A stretch of DNA of 64,000 nt, from assembly GCF_037300705.1 (NCBI RefSeq), contig NZ_CP147776.1:1178001-1242000 (forward strand), read 5' to 3'. This document shows positions 34,065 to 43,566 of the stretch, piece by piece (position 1 is the stretch's first letter; each line of letters opens with the position of its first letter). The stretch is from Massilia sp. W12. GTDB taxonomy: Bacteria > Pseudomonadota > Gammaproteobacteria > Burkholderiales > Burkholderiaceae_D. A program made the position numbers and the translations under genes. The notes under the pieces are model-generated. The model did not search any database and was not told where the DNA came from. It worked only from the letters and a program-made list of their open reading frames with translations.

Positions 34065-34985
34065 ATGGATAAATTATTGGCGATGGAAGTGTTTGTGCAG
34101 GTGGTGGACGCCGGCGGTTTTACGCGCGCGGCGCAGCAATTGCAATTGCCCAAGGCGACTGTTTCGACGCTGGTGCAAAAGCTGGAAAAACATCTTGGCG
34201 CCAAGCTCTTGCACCGCACCACGCGCCAACTCAGTTTGAGTGCGGATGGCGCGATGTATTACGAGCGCTGTTTGCGCATTCTGGCTGAAGTGCGCGACAG
34301 TGAAGAAGCCTTGTCATCCAGCGTCGGCCAGGCCTTTGGCCGCTTGCGCGTGGAGGCGCCGAACAGCCTGGGCAATCGGCTGCTGGCGCCGGCATTGCCG
34401 GATTTTTTTGCGCGCTATCCCGATTTGCAACTGGAATTGGGCTGCAGCGATCGCGCGGTGGATTTGATTGAGGAAGGGGTGGATTGCGCTTTGCGCGGCG
34501 GCGAGTTGGCCGATTCGAGTCTGATTGCGCGGCGTGTCGGTGTGCTGCATTTTTACACCTGCGCCGCGCCATCGTATCTGGCGGCGCATGGCGAGCCGCA
34601 ACACCCGGAGGATTTGCACAGGCATCGCTGCCTGAACTATTTTTCGGCCCGCAGCGGCAAGCACTTCCCCTGGAGTTTTACGCGTGGCGAACAGCAGTTA
34701 TCGCTGCACTTGCCGGGATTTTTTTCCACCAACAACTCCGATACCTATCTGCAGGCGGCTTTGAGCGGTCTGGGCGTGGCGCAAATGACTTCCTTTGTCA
34801 TGCAAGACTATGTGCGCCGTGGCGAATTGCAAATCGTGCTGCCGGCCTGGCGCAGCCGCGCCGCGCCGGTGCATGTGGTGTATCCGCATAATCGGCATTT
34901 ATCCGCCAAAGTGCGCGTTTTTGTGGAGTGGCTTGCGCAATTATTGGCCGGCGTGCCACAGTTGCAGGCTGAGGCGGCGCTGTAA
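34065..34985 (+). CDS. LysR-family transcriptional regulator
   Basis: A 306-residue regulator; GGAGGGAGA directly precedes the ATG at 34065, ruling out the longer frame from 34032. The N-terminal helix-turn-helix is MEVFVQVVDAGGFTRAAQQLQLPKATVSTLVQKLE, and the effector domain begins with GRLRVEAPNSLGNRLLAP. It belongs to the CrgA/DsdC-like subgroup by these motifs. It faces away from the small membrane protein/hydrolase operon across a region with two matching palindromes, so it probably controls that operon. Confidence 0.92.
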   Translation: MDKLLAMEVFVQVVDAGGFTRAAQQLQLPKATVSTLVQKLEKHLGAKLLHRTTRQLSLSADGAMYYERCLRILAEVRDSEEALSSSVGQAFGRLRVEAPNSLGNRLLAPALPDFFARYPDLQLELGCSDRAVDLIEEGVDCALRGGELADSSLIARRVGVLHFYTCAAPSYLAAHGEPQHPEDLHRHRCLNYFSARSGKHFPWSFTRGEQQLSLHLPGFFSTNNSDTYLQAALSGLGVAQMTSFVMQDYVRRGELQIVLPAWRSRAAPVHVVYPHNRHLSAKVRVFVEWLAQLLAGVPQLQAEAAL

Positions 34986-35015
34986 TACGCAAAATATTTT
35001 CGTAAGGCAACTTTT

Positions 35016-35044
35016 TTGCTGATTCCCGCCCAAGGCTTTACAAT
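35016..35044 (+). promoter_or_regulatory. Candidate promoter of the 35087 gene
   Basis: TTGCTG (35016-35021) and TACAAT (35039-35044) are separated by 17 bases, 42 bases upstream of the start codon. Confidence 0.5.
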
Positions 35045-35086
35045 ATCGCCACTTTTTACCGTATCAGCTTTCCCCGGAGCCTGTTT

Positions 35087-35560
35087 ATGCCATTCATGAA
35101 ACCTGTCCTGATCCTGTCCTGTTGCGCAGCATTCTCCGCCGGTCTGGCGCACGCCGCCGCCAGTGCGCCGCCGATTTTGCTGGGGGTGCCCAATGCGCCC
35201 GAAGCGAAAATGGTGTCTGACACAGTGAAGTATTACGACGCCTGGGGTTTGCAAAAGACCCTGGAAGTGGTGAATGGCGATGCGAAACGGCAGAATCACT
35301 GCCTGGCGCTGTTTGACTTGCAAGGCAAATTGCTGGGTGTCTCTCAGCCGGAGTTGAAAGCAAAAATCGGCAGCGACGCCGGTTCGCTGAAGATGGGCAA
35401 CGGCATGTTTTCCGCTGCTGACTTGTTGGCTGAAGGCCGTCGATACAAAAAGCCTGAAGATTGGCAACGTTTCGTCAGCTATGCCCCGCCTAAGCGTGAT
35501 ATGTATGTGCGTTTGCACGACAAATTGATGTTTGTGTGCGACCCTTCGCTGGGTAAATAA
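35087..35560 (+). CDS. Secreted protein of unknown function
   Basis: A 157-residue protein with a signal peptide (residues 5-23, cleavage at AHA-A; an ATG at residue 4 is also possible). The mature chain includes HCLALFDLQGKLLGVSQPELKAKIGSDAGSLKMG and ends with a cysteine in LMFVCDPSLG. The FDLQGKLLG segment is reminiscent of a Cache-like beta strand, but the protein is too short to be a full sensor. It appears to have its own promoter. Function unknown. Confidence 0.65.
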   Translation: MPFMKPVLILSCCAAFSAGLAHAAASAPPILLGVPNAPEAKMVSDTVKYYDAWGLQKTLEVVNGDAKRQNHCLALFDLQGKLLGVSQPELKAKIGSDAGSLKMGNGMFSAADLLAEGRRYKKPEDWQRFVSYAPPKRDMYVRLHDKLMFVCDPSLGK

Positions 35561-35751
35561 GCCGCCGCAGTCTGGCGCTCAGCCGCTTCTGTCGCAAGCC
35601 AGTGCGGCCCGGCCCCAAGGCCGCCAGCGCTGGTCCGGCGCATCGCCATGAATCGGTATGTGCGTTGCCGGTAAGCCCAATGCATATAAACCCAGCTATG
35701 ACAGGGCAAAGCGTATCCTGACGGCTACCCAGGCAAGGAATGGAATCCGCC

Positions 35752-36561
35752 ATGCAAACTGATGCAGTCCAACCCGTCTTCTTCCTGTCGCACGGCGGCG
35801 GCCCCTGGCCCTGGCTGGATGGCCCGATGCGCACTGCATACGCCAAACTCGAAGCCTGCCTGCGCGCCTTGCCCGCCAGCTTGCCGCAAACCCCGCGTGC
35901 CGCCATCTTCATCACCGCACATTGGGAAGCGCCGCAATTCACCTTGAGCGCCGGGGCCAATCCCGGCATGTTGTATGACTACGGCGGTTTTCCGCCGCAC
36001 ACCTATCAGATTTCCTATCCAGCACCCGGCGCGCCGGAGCTGGCGCAAGAAGTGTGCGCCAGCTTGCAAGCCGGCGGCCTGCGCGCAGCGCTCGACCATG
36101 TGCGCGGCTATGATCACGGCGTATTCACACCCGCCGCCGTGATCTGGCCGCAGGCGCAGATGCCGATTTTACAAATCTCGCTGCAAGCCGGACTTGACCC
36201 CGCCGCCCATCTGCAACTGGGCCGCCTGCTGGCGCCCTTGCGTGCGCAAGGCGTGTTAATCATCGCCAGCGGCCTGAGTTATCACAATCTGCGCAACTTC
36301 GGCCCCGGCGCGGCAAGCGCATCGGCGCAGTTTGACGCCTGGCTGCAAGAAGCATGTTGCCGCTTGGCCGGCGAAGCGCGCAATGCGCGTCTGTGCGACT
36401 GGCGGCAAGCCCCCGCCGCCATGCAAGCGCATCCGCGCGAAGAACATTTGATTCCCTTGCTGTGCGCCGCCGGCGCGGCGCAAGAGGATGCCGCGCAATG
36501 CTGCTATCACGAAACGGATTTTGTCGGCGGCGTGGTGGTGTCGAGTTTCCGCTTTGGCTAA
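35752..36561 (+). CDS. LigB-superfamily (DODA-type) extradiol dioxygenase
   Basis: A 269-residue enzyme related to YgiD/DODA. Metal-ligand regions are visible as FFLSHGGGPWPWLD, FITAHWEAPQF, YDHGVFTPAAVIWP and IASGLSYHNLR. The family opens catechol rings with oxygen and a single metal (Fe or Zn). An in-frame ATG 12 bases upstream (35740) has its Shine-Dalgarno abutting the codon, so the second ATG is preferred. No aromatic catabolic genes are adjacent, so the substrate is open. Confidence 0.87.
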   Translation: MQTDAVQPVFFLSHGGGPWPWLDGPMRTAYAKLEACLRALPASLPQTPRAAIFITAHWEAPQFTLSAGANPGMLYDYGGFPPHTYQISYPAPGAPELAQEVCASLQAGGLRAALDHVRGYDHGVFTPAAVIWPQAQMPILQISLQAGLDPAAHLQLGRLLAPLRAQGVLIIASGLSYHNLRNFGPGAASASAQFDAWLQEACCRLAGEARNARLCDWRQAPAAMQAHPREEHLIPLLCAAGAAQEDAAQCCYHETDFVGGVVVSSFRFG

Positions 36562-36744
36562 GGCGCAATACTGCGCCATTGCTCAGCTGCAGCGCATGAT
36601 GGTTTTGCGGTTGTGCCTGAGTATGCTAACAGGCGATTTGCGCCGGCGCCCGCTTGGCGCAAGTGCGGCAGCGTATTCCGGTTCGGCTGCCGCTTCGTCT
36701 GTTGTTGCGCTGCGTTGGCGGGATGTGTCGTAAGAGGGGGGAGC

Positions 36745-37188
36745 TTAGAAAGAATTCGGCAACAGGTCGCGCATCCGGTTGCGGATGTTTTCTTCCATCA
36801 GATTGCGGATGCTTTCGTCTTTGGCATGGCCTTGGATCACCACCACATCTTCACACCTTTTCTTTTTGACGATGCGGCTGCCGGTCGGGGCGTCATCCAT
36901 GCAGATGGTTTTCTCGACTTTTTTGCCGCTGACTTGCACCACTTGCGAGGCTTCCTGCCCTGGCGCGCTTTCAGTGCTGACCGGCGCGTTGTTGGGCTGG
37001 CTGGCGACGCTGGGGCTGCTTGCTGCGGGCTGGCTGGCGGTGGGGACGGATTGGGCTGGCTGGCTGGCGGGGTCGGACAGTGGAGGTTGGCTGACCTGAT
37101 CAAACATTGGATTGACAGCGGGTTCGCTCAGATTGCCGGCGCTGGCGCTTGTGGCCAGCAAGAGGGTGCAAAGGAATAATGTTTTCAT
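36745..37188 (-). CDS. Small secreted protein with C-terminal CxDDAPTGSRI domain, paralog 1
   Basis: A 147-residue protein with a signal peptide (cleavage at ASA-G near residue 18), a 70-residue Pro/Ser/Gln/Ala-rich linker and a 50-residue charged C-terminal domain. That domain has ICMDDAPTGSRIVKKKRCE with two cysteines 16 residues apart (probably a disulfide), then AKDESIRNLMEENIRNRM. The next gene upstream (37407-37781) encodes a paralog with the same C-terminal domain. They lie downstream of the kinase array on the same strand. Function unknown. Confidence 0.7.
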   Translation of the reverse strand: MKTLFLCTLLLATSASAGNLSEPAVNPMFDQVSQPPLSDPASQPAQSVPTASQPAASSPSVASQPNNAPVSTESAPGQEASQVVQVSGKKVEKTICMDDAPTGSRIVKKKRCEDVVVIQGHAKDESIRNLMEENIRNRMRDLLPNSF

Positions 37189-37406
37189 ATTGTCTCCTGA
37201 TAATCATCCGCCCATGCATTTGGCGGAAGGGACAGTATCAATGGAAATAAAACAAAATGCAAATAATATGAAAAATGCTGTGCATTGTTCGGATTTTGTA
37301 AGTATGGATTTTATATTTGTTTGTTAAATGCCAAGCACATGCGGCTTTGTCTGTTTTAATGGCAACTGTGTCCGGTTCAGTTGCCGCTGTTTTTTTCTGG
37401 TCTCGT

Positions 37407-37781
37407 TCAGCGTTTGCCGGCCATCGGGTTTTCACTGACCGGCGGTGGCGGCAGCAGGGTCAGCATGCGATTGCGCAGATTTTCTTCCATCAGCAATTCA
37501 ACCGAGCGGTCTTTGGCGGCTCCGCGCACCACGATTAATTCTTCGCAGCGTTTCTTACGCATGATGCGGCTGCCGGTGGGGGCGTCATCGACGCAGATGT
37601 TTTTTTCTTTTTGCCCGGTAATAGACACGGTCTGCGGTTCAGACTGTCCCAATCCCGGGTTGCCGCTGGCCACGGATTCATCCGGCGTTGTGCTTTGGGT
37701 TTGGAAGTGCGGGAATGCGTAGGCGGTGTTTAAACCCAGCGCGAGCAGGCTGATTGCCAATGATGTCTTTAAAATCTTCAT
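37407..37781 (-). CDS. Small secreted protein with C-terminal CxDDAPTGSRI domain, paralog 2
   Basis: A 124-residue protein; AAGGGG precedes the ATG at 37781. Signal peptide cleavage is at AYA-F near residue 22. A short polar linker leads to ICVDDAPTGSRIMRKKRCEEL and AKDRSVELLMEENLRNRM, nearly the same domain as paralog 1, followed by a Pro-rich tail. The paralogs keep both Cys and the TGSRI core but have unrelated linkers. Confidence 0.7.
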   Translation of the reverse strand: MKILKTSLAISLLALGLNTAYAFPHFQTQSTTPDESVASGNPGLGQSEPQTVSITGQKEKNICVDDAPTGSRIMRKKRCEELIVVRGAAKDRSVELLMEENLRNRMLTLLPPPPVSENPMAGKR

Positions 37782-38020
37782 GTTGTCCCCTTGTTTGATT
37801 AGCCGTTTGATGTAAGCGGCGGTTTTACTATCACATAAAATTTTCGGCAAGGCAAATTACTTGTGAAAATATTGATTGCATTGGAAATTATTATTCCAAG
37901 AGGAAAATGAATAATACTTTTTGTTGTTTTGAGGGAAATAATGTCGTGTTTGCCGCTGCTTTTTTTGCGCAGCTGACAGCCTGTGTTGCGGCAGGTTTGG
38001 GCGATTGCGCAGCGCCGGAT

Positions 38021-40798
38021 TTACGCCACGTCCAGCGGTAAATACAGATGAAATACCGTTCCGGCGCCGGCTTGGCTGTGCGCTTCGATCTGGCCGCCGA
38101 GTAATTGGGTGACGATATTGTGGCAAATCGACAGGCCCAGCCCATTTCCGCTCTGGGCCTGGGTTGGCGGGCGGGTGAAGGCTTCAAAAATATGCTCCAG
38201 CCGCTCCGCCGCAATGCCGCAGCCATTGTCTTCCAGGCTGATATGCACCTGCTGCGCATTGTTGATGGCCGCGCGCAAAGTAATCTGCCCGCCCGGCGCC
38301 TTAAAAGCATGTGTCAGCGCATTGCTGAGCAGGGCGTACAAAGCCTGCCCGTAGGGGCCGGGGTAGCTGTGCATGACGATGCCGGGGGCTATCGCCAGGG
38401 TGAGTTGATGGCCGCCTTGGCGCACCTGGTTGATCAGGGTGTCGGCCACTTCCTGGCTGGTGATGGCCAGATCAAAATCCCGCGCGCTGGCGTTGGCGCG
38501 ATCGACTGCGATTTGCTTAAAGCTGCTGATCAGGTTCGCCGCGTGTTGCAAATGCTGCAGTAAATCCTGTCCCGTGGCTTGCTGTTGCTGACAATGCGCG
38601 CTCAGTCCGGCGGCGTTCAAGGCGCCGCTTTGCAGACTGGCTTGCAAGTGCTGCAAAGCCTGTTCTCTTTCTGTCGCCAGGGACAGGCTGGCGGCGAGCG
38701 GGGCGCTTAATTCCTGCGCCACGCCGGACACCAGGCGGCCCAGGGCGGCCAGTTTGTCTTGCTCCACCAATTCCTGCCAGGTGTGTTCCAGGGTTTGCCA
38801 GGCTTGCACATTTTCCAGCGCCACGGCGCCATACGCGCACAGATTGTTGAAAATCAGCAGTTCGCGTTCGCCATAGGCATGCCGGGGCGGCGCTTGAATT
38901 GTCAGCACGCCCAATACCCGCTCGCCCAGCAAGAGCGGGCCGAACAGGGCGCTCAAGCAGATCGGTGCGTCGCTGCGTTGCATCGGATTGTCTTGCCCCG
39001 GTGCAGCGTCGATCAGCAGGCTGCGCCGCTCACGCCAGCTGATCACGGCATGCGAATCATGCGCGTCAAGCGCTACGCGGTAGGGCGGCAGCGCGGCCCC
39101 GTCTTGCAGGCGGAATACGGTTTCCAGCGCATCGCCTTCTGCGCTGGGCAGAAGCAGTGTGCAGTATTTGGCGTCCAGCAGATTGTGTAATTGCTGTTGC
39201 AAATCCAGAAATAAGTCATCGAGCTTGCGCCGGCTGTGCATTTCGCAGCCGATTTCTCCCAGCAGGGTCAGGCTGTTGCGCATATCTTCGAGCGCCGCCA
39301 CGCGCCGCGCTTCGGCTGCCGCGAGCGCTTGCAAATGCTCGGCTTCTTGTTGCACGCGTTCGGATTGATGGCGGATTTGCATCGCTTGCGCGCGCTGGCT
39401 GGCGCTTTGATTGTGGCTGTGGCTGCGTTGCCGGTTGGCTTGCCGGGCAAATTCGAGCGCCTGTCCCGGCAGTCCGAGCGCTTTGCTGGCTTGCGCCAAT
39501 TCATCCAATAAGGCAGCGCTGATTTGCATGCCGGGAATGGTGTGCGCCAGGGCCAGCGCTTGTTGCAGCCAGTGCAGGCGGGCGGCGTGCTGACCAAGTG
39601 TGGCGCAGGCGGCGGCCAGGGCTTGCAGGATGTCTAAACGCGCCATGCCCAATTCCACCGGGTCCATGCCGGGCAGCCAGTCCAGGCCCTGTTGCAGCGC
39701 ATTTTCGGCCTGTCCCATGCCGCAGAGCGCGCGCAGCAGGCCGATGCGGGCGGAGGCCAGGAAATCGGGGTGTTGCAGTTTCTGCGCCAATTCCGCCAAT
39801 TGCTGATGCCAGTCGTAAGCCGCTTGAAAATCTTTGCGGCGCAATTCGACATGTCCCATTTGCATGAGGGTATGGCAGTAATTGCGTGAATTGGCTTGCG
39901 GTTGTTGCATTTGCAGCGCTTGCAGGCCGATTTGCTGCGCTTCATCGCTGCGCCCAAGCAGCATCAGGCATTCGGAATATTGCACCAGGCAGCTGGCGTG
40001 CAAGCCGGGCCAGGCGTAGGGGCGCACCAGTTGCAGCGAGCGTTCAGTCCATTCCAGCGCGCCGTCGAGTTCATTCAAATTCGCCAGCACCCGGCTGACA
40101 TTGCTGGCGGCGATGATGGCGCGCCGCATTTGTCCGCTTTGCTGTGAGGCTTGTGCGGCCAGGATGTAGCAGCTCAGGGCGCGCTCCATATGCGCGCCGG
40201 GATGCAGATACAGGCCGAGCGCATTGCCCAGCACGGCCAGCAGGGCTGGCGCTTGTTGCCGCCAGTCGCGTTGCAACCAGTCTTCGCAAATGGCGGCGGC
40301 CTGCGGCAGGCCGCGCAGGATCTGGTCGGTCAGGATGGCGCATTGCGCGCAGGCGCTGCGCAATGCATCGCCGGCTTGTTGCGCCAGGCTTTGCGCGGTT
40401 TGCGCGTGGTGCATAAAATCCTGTTGCGCGCCGCGCTCGCTGCTGAGGGCGTATAGCAGGGCATGTGCGTCCGCTTGCAGCAGGCGTATTTCATGGGTTG
40501 CTTCATGCGCCAGGCCGGCGCTTTCCTGCAGTACGCTGGCGGCCAGTTTCCAGCCGGCTTCCAGGCGCAACATCAGCCAGTCTTGTTCGGCTTGGATCAG
40601 GCGTGCGCGCAGGCGCAGCGCGGCGGGGGCGGCGGCGCTGTGCTGGCTGAGCTGGTGCGCGCGCGCCGGATCGCTTTGGCGCAGATACCAGGCCAGTTCA
40701 ATCGCCAGTGCAATCGCTGCCGCGCTGTCGGGCGCAGCCTGCTCCAGGCGCGCTTGCAGCGCTTGTTGTTGTGACAGGCTGGCAAACCAGGCGATCAT
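38021..40798 (-). CDS. TPR-GAF-histidine-kinase-like protein, array member 6 (H-box His replaced by Gln)
   Basis: A 925-residue soluble protein, last of six. Residues 1 to about 430 are helical TPR-like repeats, starting with ALAIELAWYLRQSDPARA and including MRRAIIAASNVSRVLANLNE. A coiled coil follows, a GAF domain (about 510-665, ending YGERELLIFNNLCAYGAVAL), then the dimerisation helix and HATPase domain. The H-box reads LVSGVAQELSAPL, so the phospho-accepting His (position 695) is Gln. The ATP site is intact: N-box LLSNALTHAF, G1 LEDNGCGIA, G2 GNGLGLSICHN. It may bind ATP and act as a partner or phosphate-transferring subunit for active members. It overlaps member 5 by 4 bases. Confidence 0.88.
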   Translation of the reverse strand: MIAWFASLSQQQALQARLEQAAPDSAAAIALAIELAWYLRQSDPARAHQLSQHSAAAPAALRLRARLIQAEQDWLMLRLEAGWKLAASVLQESAGLAHEATHEIRLLQADAHALLYALSSERGAQQDFMHHAQTAQSLAQQAGDALRSACAQCAILTDQILRGLPQAAAICEDWLQRDWRQQAPALLAVLGNALGLYLHPGAHMERALSCYILAAQASQQSGQMRRAIIAASNVSRVLANLNELDGALEWTERSLQLVRPYAWPGLHASCLVQYSECLMLLGRSDEAQQIGLQALQMQQPQANSRNYCHTLMQMGHVELRRKDFQAAYDWHQQLAELAQKLQHPDFLASARIGLLRALCGMGQAENALQQGLDWLPGMDPVELGMARLDILQALAAACATLGQHAARLHWLQQALALAHTIPGMQISAALLDELAQASKALGLPGQALEFARQANRQRSHSHNQSASQRAQAMQIRHQSERVQQEAEHLQALAAAEARRVAALEDMRNSLTLLGEIGCEMHSRRKLDDLFLDLQQQLHNLLDAKYCTLLLPSAEGDALETVFRLQDGAALPPYRVALDAHDSHAVISWRERRSLLIDAAPGQDNPMQRSDAPICLSALFGPLLLGERVLGVLTIQAPPRHAYGERELLIFNNLCAYGAVALENVQAWQTLEHTWQELVEQDKLAALGRLVSGVAQELSAPLAASLSLATEREQALQHLQASLQSGALNAAGLSAHCQQQQATGQDLLQHLQHAANLISSFKQIAVDRANASARDFDLAITSQEVADTLINQVRQGGHQLTLAIAPGIVMHSYPGPYGQALYALLSNALTHAFKAPGGQITLRAAINNAQQVHISLEDNGCGIAAERLEHIFEAFTRPPTQAQSGNGLGLSICHNIVTQLLGGQIEAHSQAGAGTVFHLYLPLDVA

Positions 40799-43566
40799 GT
40801 TGCGGCATCATGCGCCGGGGCCGGCAGTTCGAGCAAGAAGCAGGCCCCGCCGCCCTTGCTGCTGATGACTTCGATGCGTCCGGCCAGATGATTGCGCACC
40901 AGCTGATAACAGTGGTGCAGTCCCAGTCCGTTGCCGCCCTGACCCAGGCGGGTGGTGAAATACGGGTCGAACACATGTCCCAGATGTTCGGGCGCGATGC
41001 CGCAGCCATTATCCGCCACGCGCAGTTGCAGCGCGCCGTTGCGTTTGCGCTCGGCGCTGATGTGCACTTCGCCGCCGGGGCCGCTAAAGGCGTGCGCCAG
41101 GGCGTTGTCGAGCAGGGCGGATAAAACTTGTTGCAGTGCTTGCGCTTCGCTGTGCGCTTGCAGGCCGGGGTCGAGATTGACCTGCAACCGGTGCCCGGCG
41201 GCGGCAAAGCGCGCCTGCTGCGTTTGCAGCAAATCGTGCAGGGCTTCGGCCAGATGCAGATTGCGCAGTGCGTGTTTGGCTGGCGCGCTTTCATTGGCGC
41301 GCAATTTGTGCAGCAGCTGGGCGGTGCTGTGCAAGCCATGCAAGAGCAGGTCGCAGGCTTCTTGCGCATGTTCAAACCAGGCTTGCAGGGCGCTGCCGCG
41401 CAGGCGCTGGGCGCTGAAGTCCTGTTCCAATTGGCGCAGCAGATCATGCATGCTGCTGACCATCATCAGGCTGTTGCCCAGCGGGGTGTTGACTTCATGC
41501 GCCACCCCGGCCACCAGATTGCCCAGCGAAGCCAGTTTGGCGTGCTGCACCAGTTGCGCGCGGCTTTCGCGCAGCGCTTGCCAGGCTTGCGCATTGTCGA
41601 GCGCGATCGCGGCGTATGCGCAGAGGTTTTCAAAAATCAGAATTTCCCGTTCGCTGTAGGCGTTTTCCTTTGGCGACTGGATGGAGAGGACGCCGACCAC
41701 GCGTTGTTGCACAATCAGCGGGCCGAACATGGCGCTGTTGGTCGGTTTGCTGTCTTGCAGGCGCGGCAGGTCGCCTTGCGGGGACTGATTGAAAAACACC
41801 AGGCGCCGTTCGCGCCGGCACAGGGTGCTGAAGGATTTCTCGTGGTCATACGGGATCTGGTAGGGCGGCAGGATTTGCTGATCTTCGATCCGGAACACGG
41901 AATGCAGGATGCAGTTGTCGTCGTCCGCCAGCAGCAGGGTGCAATAGTCGGCGCGCAATAATTCCTGCAAGCGGGTTTGCAGGGTGCTGAGCAATTCGGG
42001 CAATTCGCGCTGGGCGGTGATCTGGCGCCCGATTTCTCCCAGCAGGGCCAGGGTTTGATTGCTGTCTTGCAGGGCGGCGGCGCGCTCGGCTTCGCTGTGC
42101 GCCAGCTTTTGCAAGTGCTGCGCCTGCTGTTCCATTTGCTGCAATTGGCGGCGGATTTGCAACGCCTGCACCCGTTTGCCGGCTTCGGTGGCGTGCAGGC
42201 GGTCGCGCATCGCATTCGCTTCTTTGCGCGCGAGCCAGGCTTCGCGTTCGCGGCCCAGTGCGGCGCAGGCGTCGGCCAGGGCTTCCAGCAGCGGCGGCGG
42301 GATTTGCATGCCGTCGATTTTGCGCCGCACCGCCAGCGCTTCTTGCAGCGCTTCCAATTCCGCCTGCCGTTTGCCGCATGCGCACAGCGATTGCGCCAGC
42401 GCTTGCAGCAAGTCAGCTTGCAACAGCCAGTTGGCGCGCGCGGCGGCGCGCGGCAGCCAGTCTTGCGCCAGGGCTTGCACTTGTTCGTGCTGTTCCAGCA
42501 GCAGCAAGGCGCGCACCCGTCCCAGGGTGGCGATGCACAGATAGCTGTCATAGTCCAGGCTGTGCGCCACGCCCAATAATTGCTCGAAATGGCGCAAGGC
42601 GGCGGCGCCGTCGCGCTCGGCCAGGGCGACATCGCCGGCTTTGTGCAGACACATGCAGATATGGCGCGATTGCTCCAGCGTTTGCAGGCTTTGCAGCGCT
42701 TGCCCGATCACGCTGCGGGCGTTGTCGATCTGTCCCAGCAATAAGAGACATTCGGCGTATTGCACCAGGGCGTTGCCCAGCACGGCGGGCCAGCCGAGTT
42801 CTTGCAAGCCGTGCAGCGCGCGTTCGGTCCACAGCAAGGCGCCGGCGTGATCATTCAAATTCACCAGGCAGCGGCTGACATTGCTGGCGGCGATGCTGGC
42901 GCGGCGCAATTGTCCGCTGCTCAGCGCGGCCTGCCAAGCCAGGGTGTAGCATTCGGCGGCGCGCGAGATTTGCGCGGTCTGGTGCCAGCGCATGCCCATC
43001 AGATTGCCGACTTCGGCTAACAATACCGGGTCGAGTGCTTCCAGCTTCACGTCTTCCCAGGGCAGGGCGGGCAGGTTTTCCGGGCTGGTGCGCAAAATCA
43101 GCGGCCCTTGCAACAAGGCTTGCGCGTAGGCGCTGCGCTGGGCGTCATCGGCCTGTTGCGCCAGTTGCAGCATGCGTTGCGCATGCGGGATGGCCTGCGC
43201 CGGTTGCGGGCTTTCAAATTCGACCCAGAAAGCGAGACAGGCGGCGTCGCACAGCAAGAGCAGGGCGGCGCGCGAGTCCGGCTTGGCGCAGGCCTGTTCG
43301 ATGGCGTGCAGCTGCGCTTGCGCGGCGCTGTGTTCCGCCGCCAGCCAGCGCCATTCGGCTTCGATCAAATCCAGGCGCAAGTCCCATAAGTTGGCGTGGC
43401 CGCCGGTCTGCGGCGGGGTGTGTTTGAGCAAGGCGCGTGCGCGTTGCATCAGGCTGTGCGCCTGCGCCACATCGGCCTGGCGTAAATACCAGGCGCGGCA
43501 ACACAGCGCGGCCAGGTCTTCGCCCAGCGGCCCCAGTTCTTGCAGCGGATGAAAGAGGGCGATCAT
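40795..43566 (-). CDS. TPR-GAF-histidine kinase, array member 5
   Basis: A 923-residue soluble kinase with the same layout as its neighbours: TPR-like array (residues 1 to about 440, with LRRASIAASNVSRCLVNLND), coiled coil, GAF domain (about 500-660, LLRADYCTLLLADDDN; YSEREILIFENLCAYAAIALDN) and kinase core. H-box LVAGVAHEVNTPLG has the phospho-acceptor His near 690. N-box LLDNALAHAF, G1 VADNGCGIA, F-box FDPYFTT and G2 GNGLGLHHCYQ are intact. No transmembrane segment and no receiver domain. It overlaps both neighbours as ATGA, implying tight translational coupling. Confidence 0.9.
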   Translation of the reverse strand: MIALFHPLQELGPLGEDLAALCCRAWYLRQADVAQAHSLMQRARALLKHTPPQTGGHANLWDLRLDLIEAEWRWLAAEHSAAQAQLHAIEQACAKPDSRAALLLLCDAACLAFWVEFESPQPAQAIPHAQRMLQLAQQADDAQRSAYAQALLQGPLILRTSPENLPALPWEDVKLEALDPVLLAEVGNLMGMRWHQTAQISRAAECYTLAWQAALSSGQLRRASIAASNVSRCLVNLNDHAGALLWTERALHGLQELGWPAVLGNALVQYAECLLLLGQIDNARSVIGQALQSLQTLEQSRHICMCLHKAGDVALAERDGAAALRHFEQLLGVAHSLDYDSYLCIATLGRVRALLLLEQHEQVQALAQDWLPRAAARANWLLQADLLQALAQSLCACGKRQAELEALQEALAVRRKIDGMQIPPPLLEALADACAALGREREAWLARKEANAMRDRLHATEAGKRVQALQIRRQLQQMEQQAQHLQKLAHSEAERAAALQDSNQTLALLGEIGRQITAQRELPELLSTLQTRLQELLRADYCTLLLADDDNCILHSVFRIEDQQILPPYQIPYDHEKSFSTLCRRERRLVFFNQSPQGDLPRLQDSKPTNSAMFGPLIVQQRVVGVLSIQSPKENAYSEREILIFENLCAYAAIALDNAQAWQALRESRAQLVQHAKLASLGNLVAGVAHEVNTPLGNSLMMVSSMHDLLRQLEQDFSAQRLRGSALQAWFEHAQEACDLLLHGLHSTAQLLHKLRANESAPAKHALRNLHLAEALHDLLQTQQARFAAAGHRLQVNLDPGLQAHSEAQALQQVLSALLDNALAHAFSGPGGEVHISAERKRNGALQLRVADNGCGIAPEHLGHVFDPYFTTRLGQGGNGLGLHHCYQLVRNHLAGRIEVISSKGGGACFLLELPAPAHDAAT

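Noticed and set aside
35561-35751. Another possible copy of the dispersed repeat before the dioxygenase gene
   Set aside because: Only short fragments match and their order differs.
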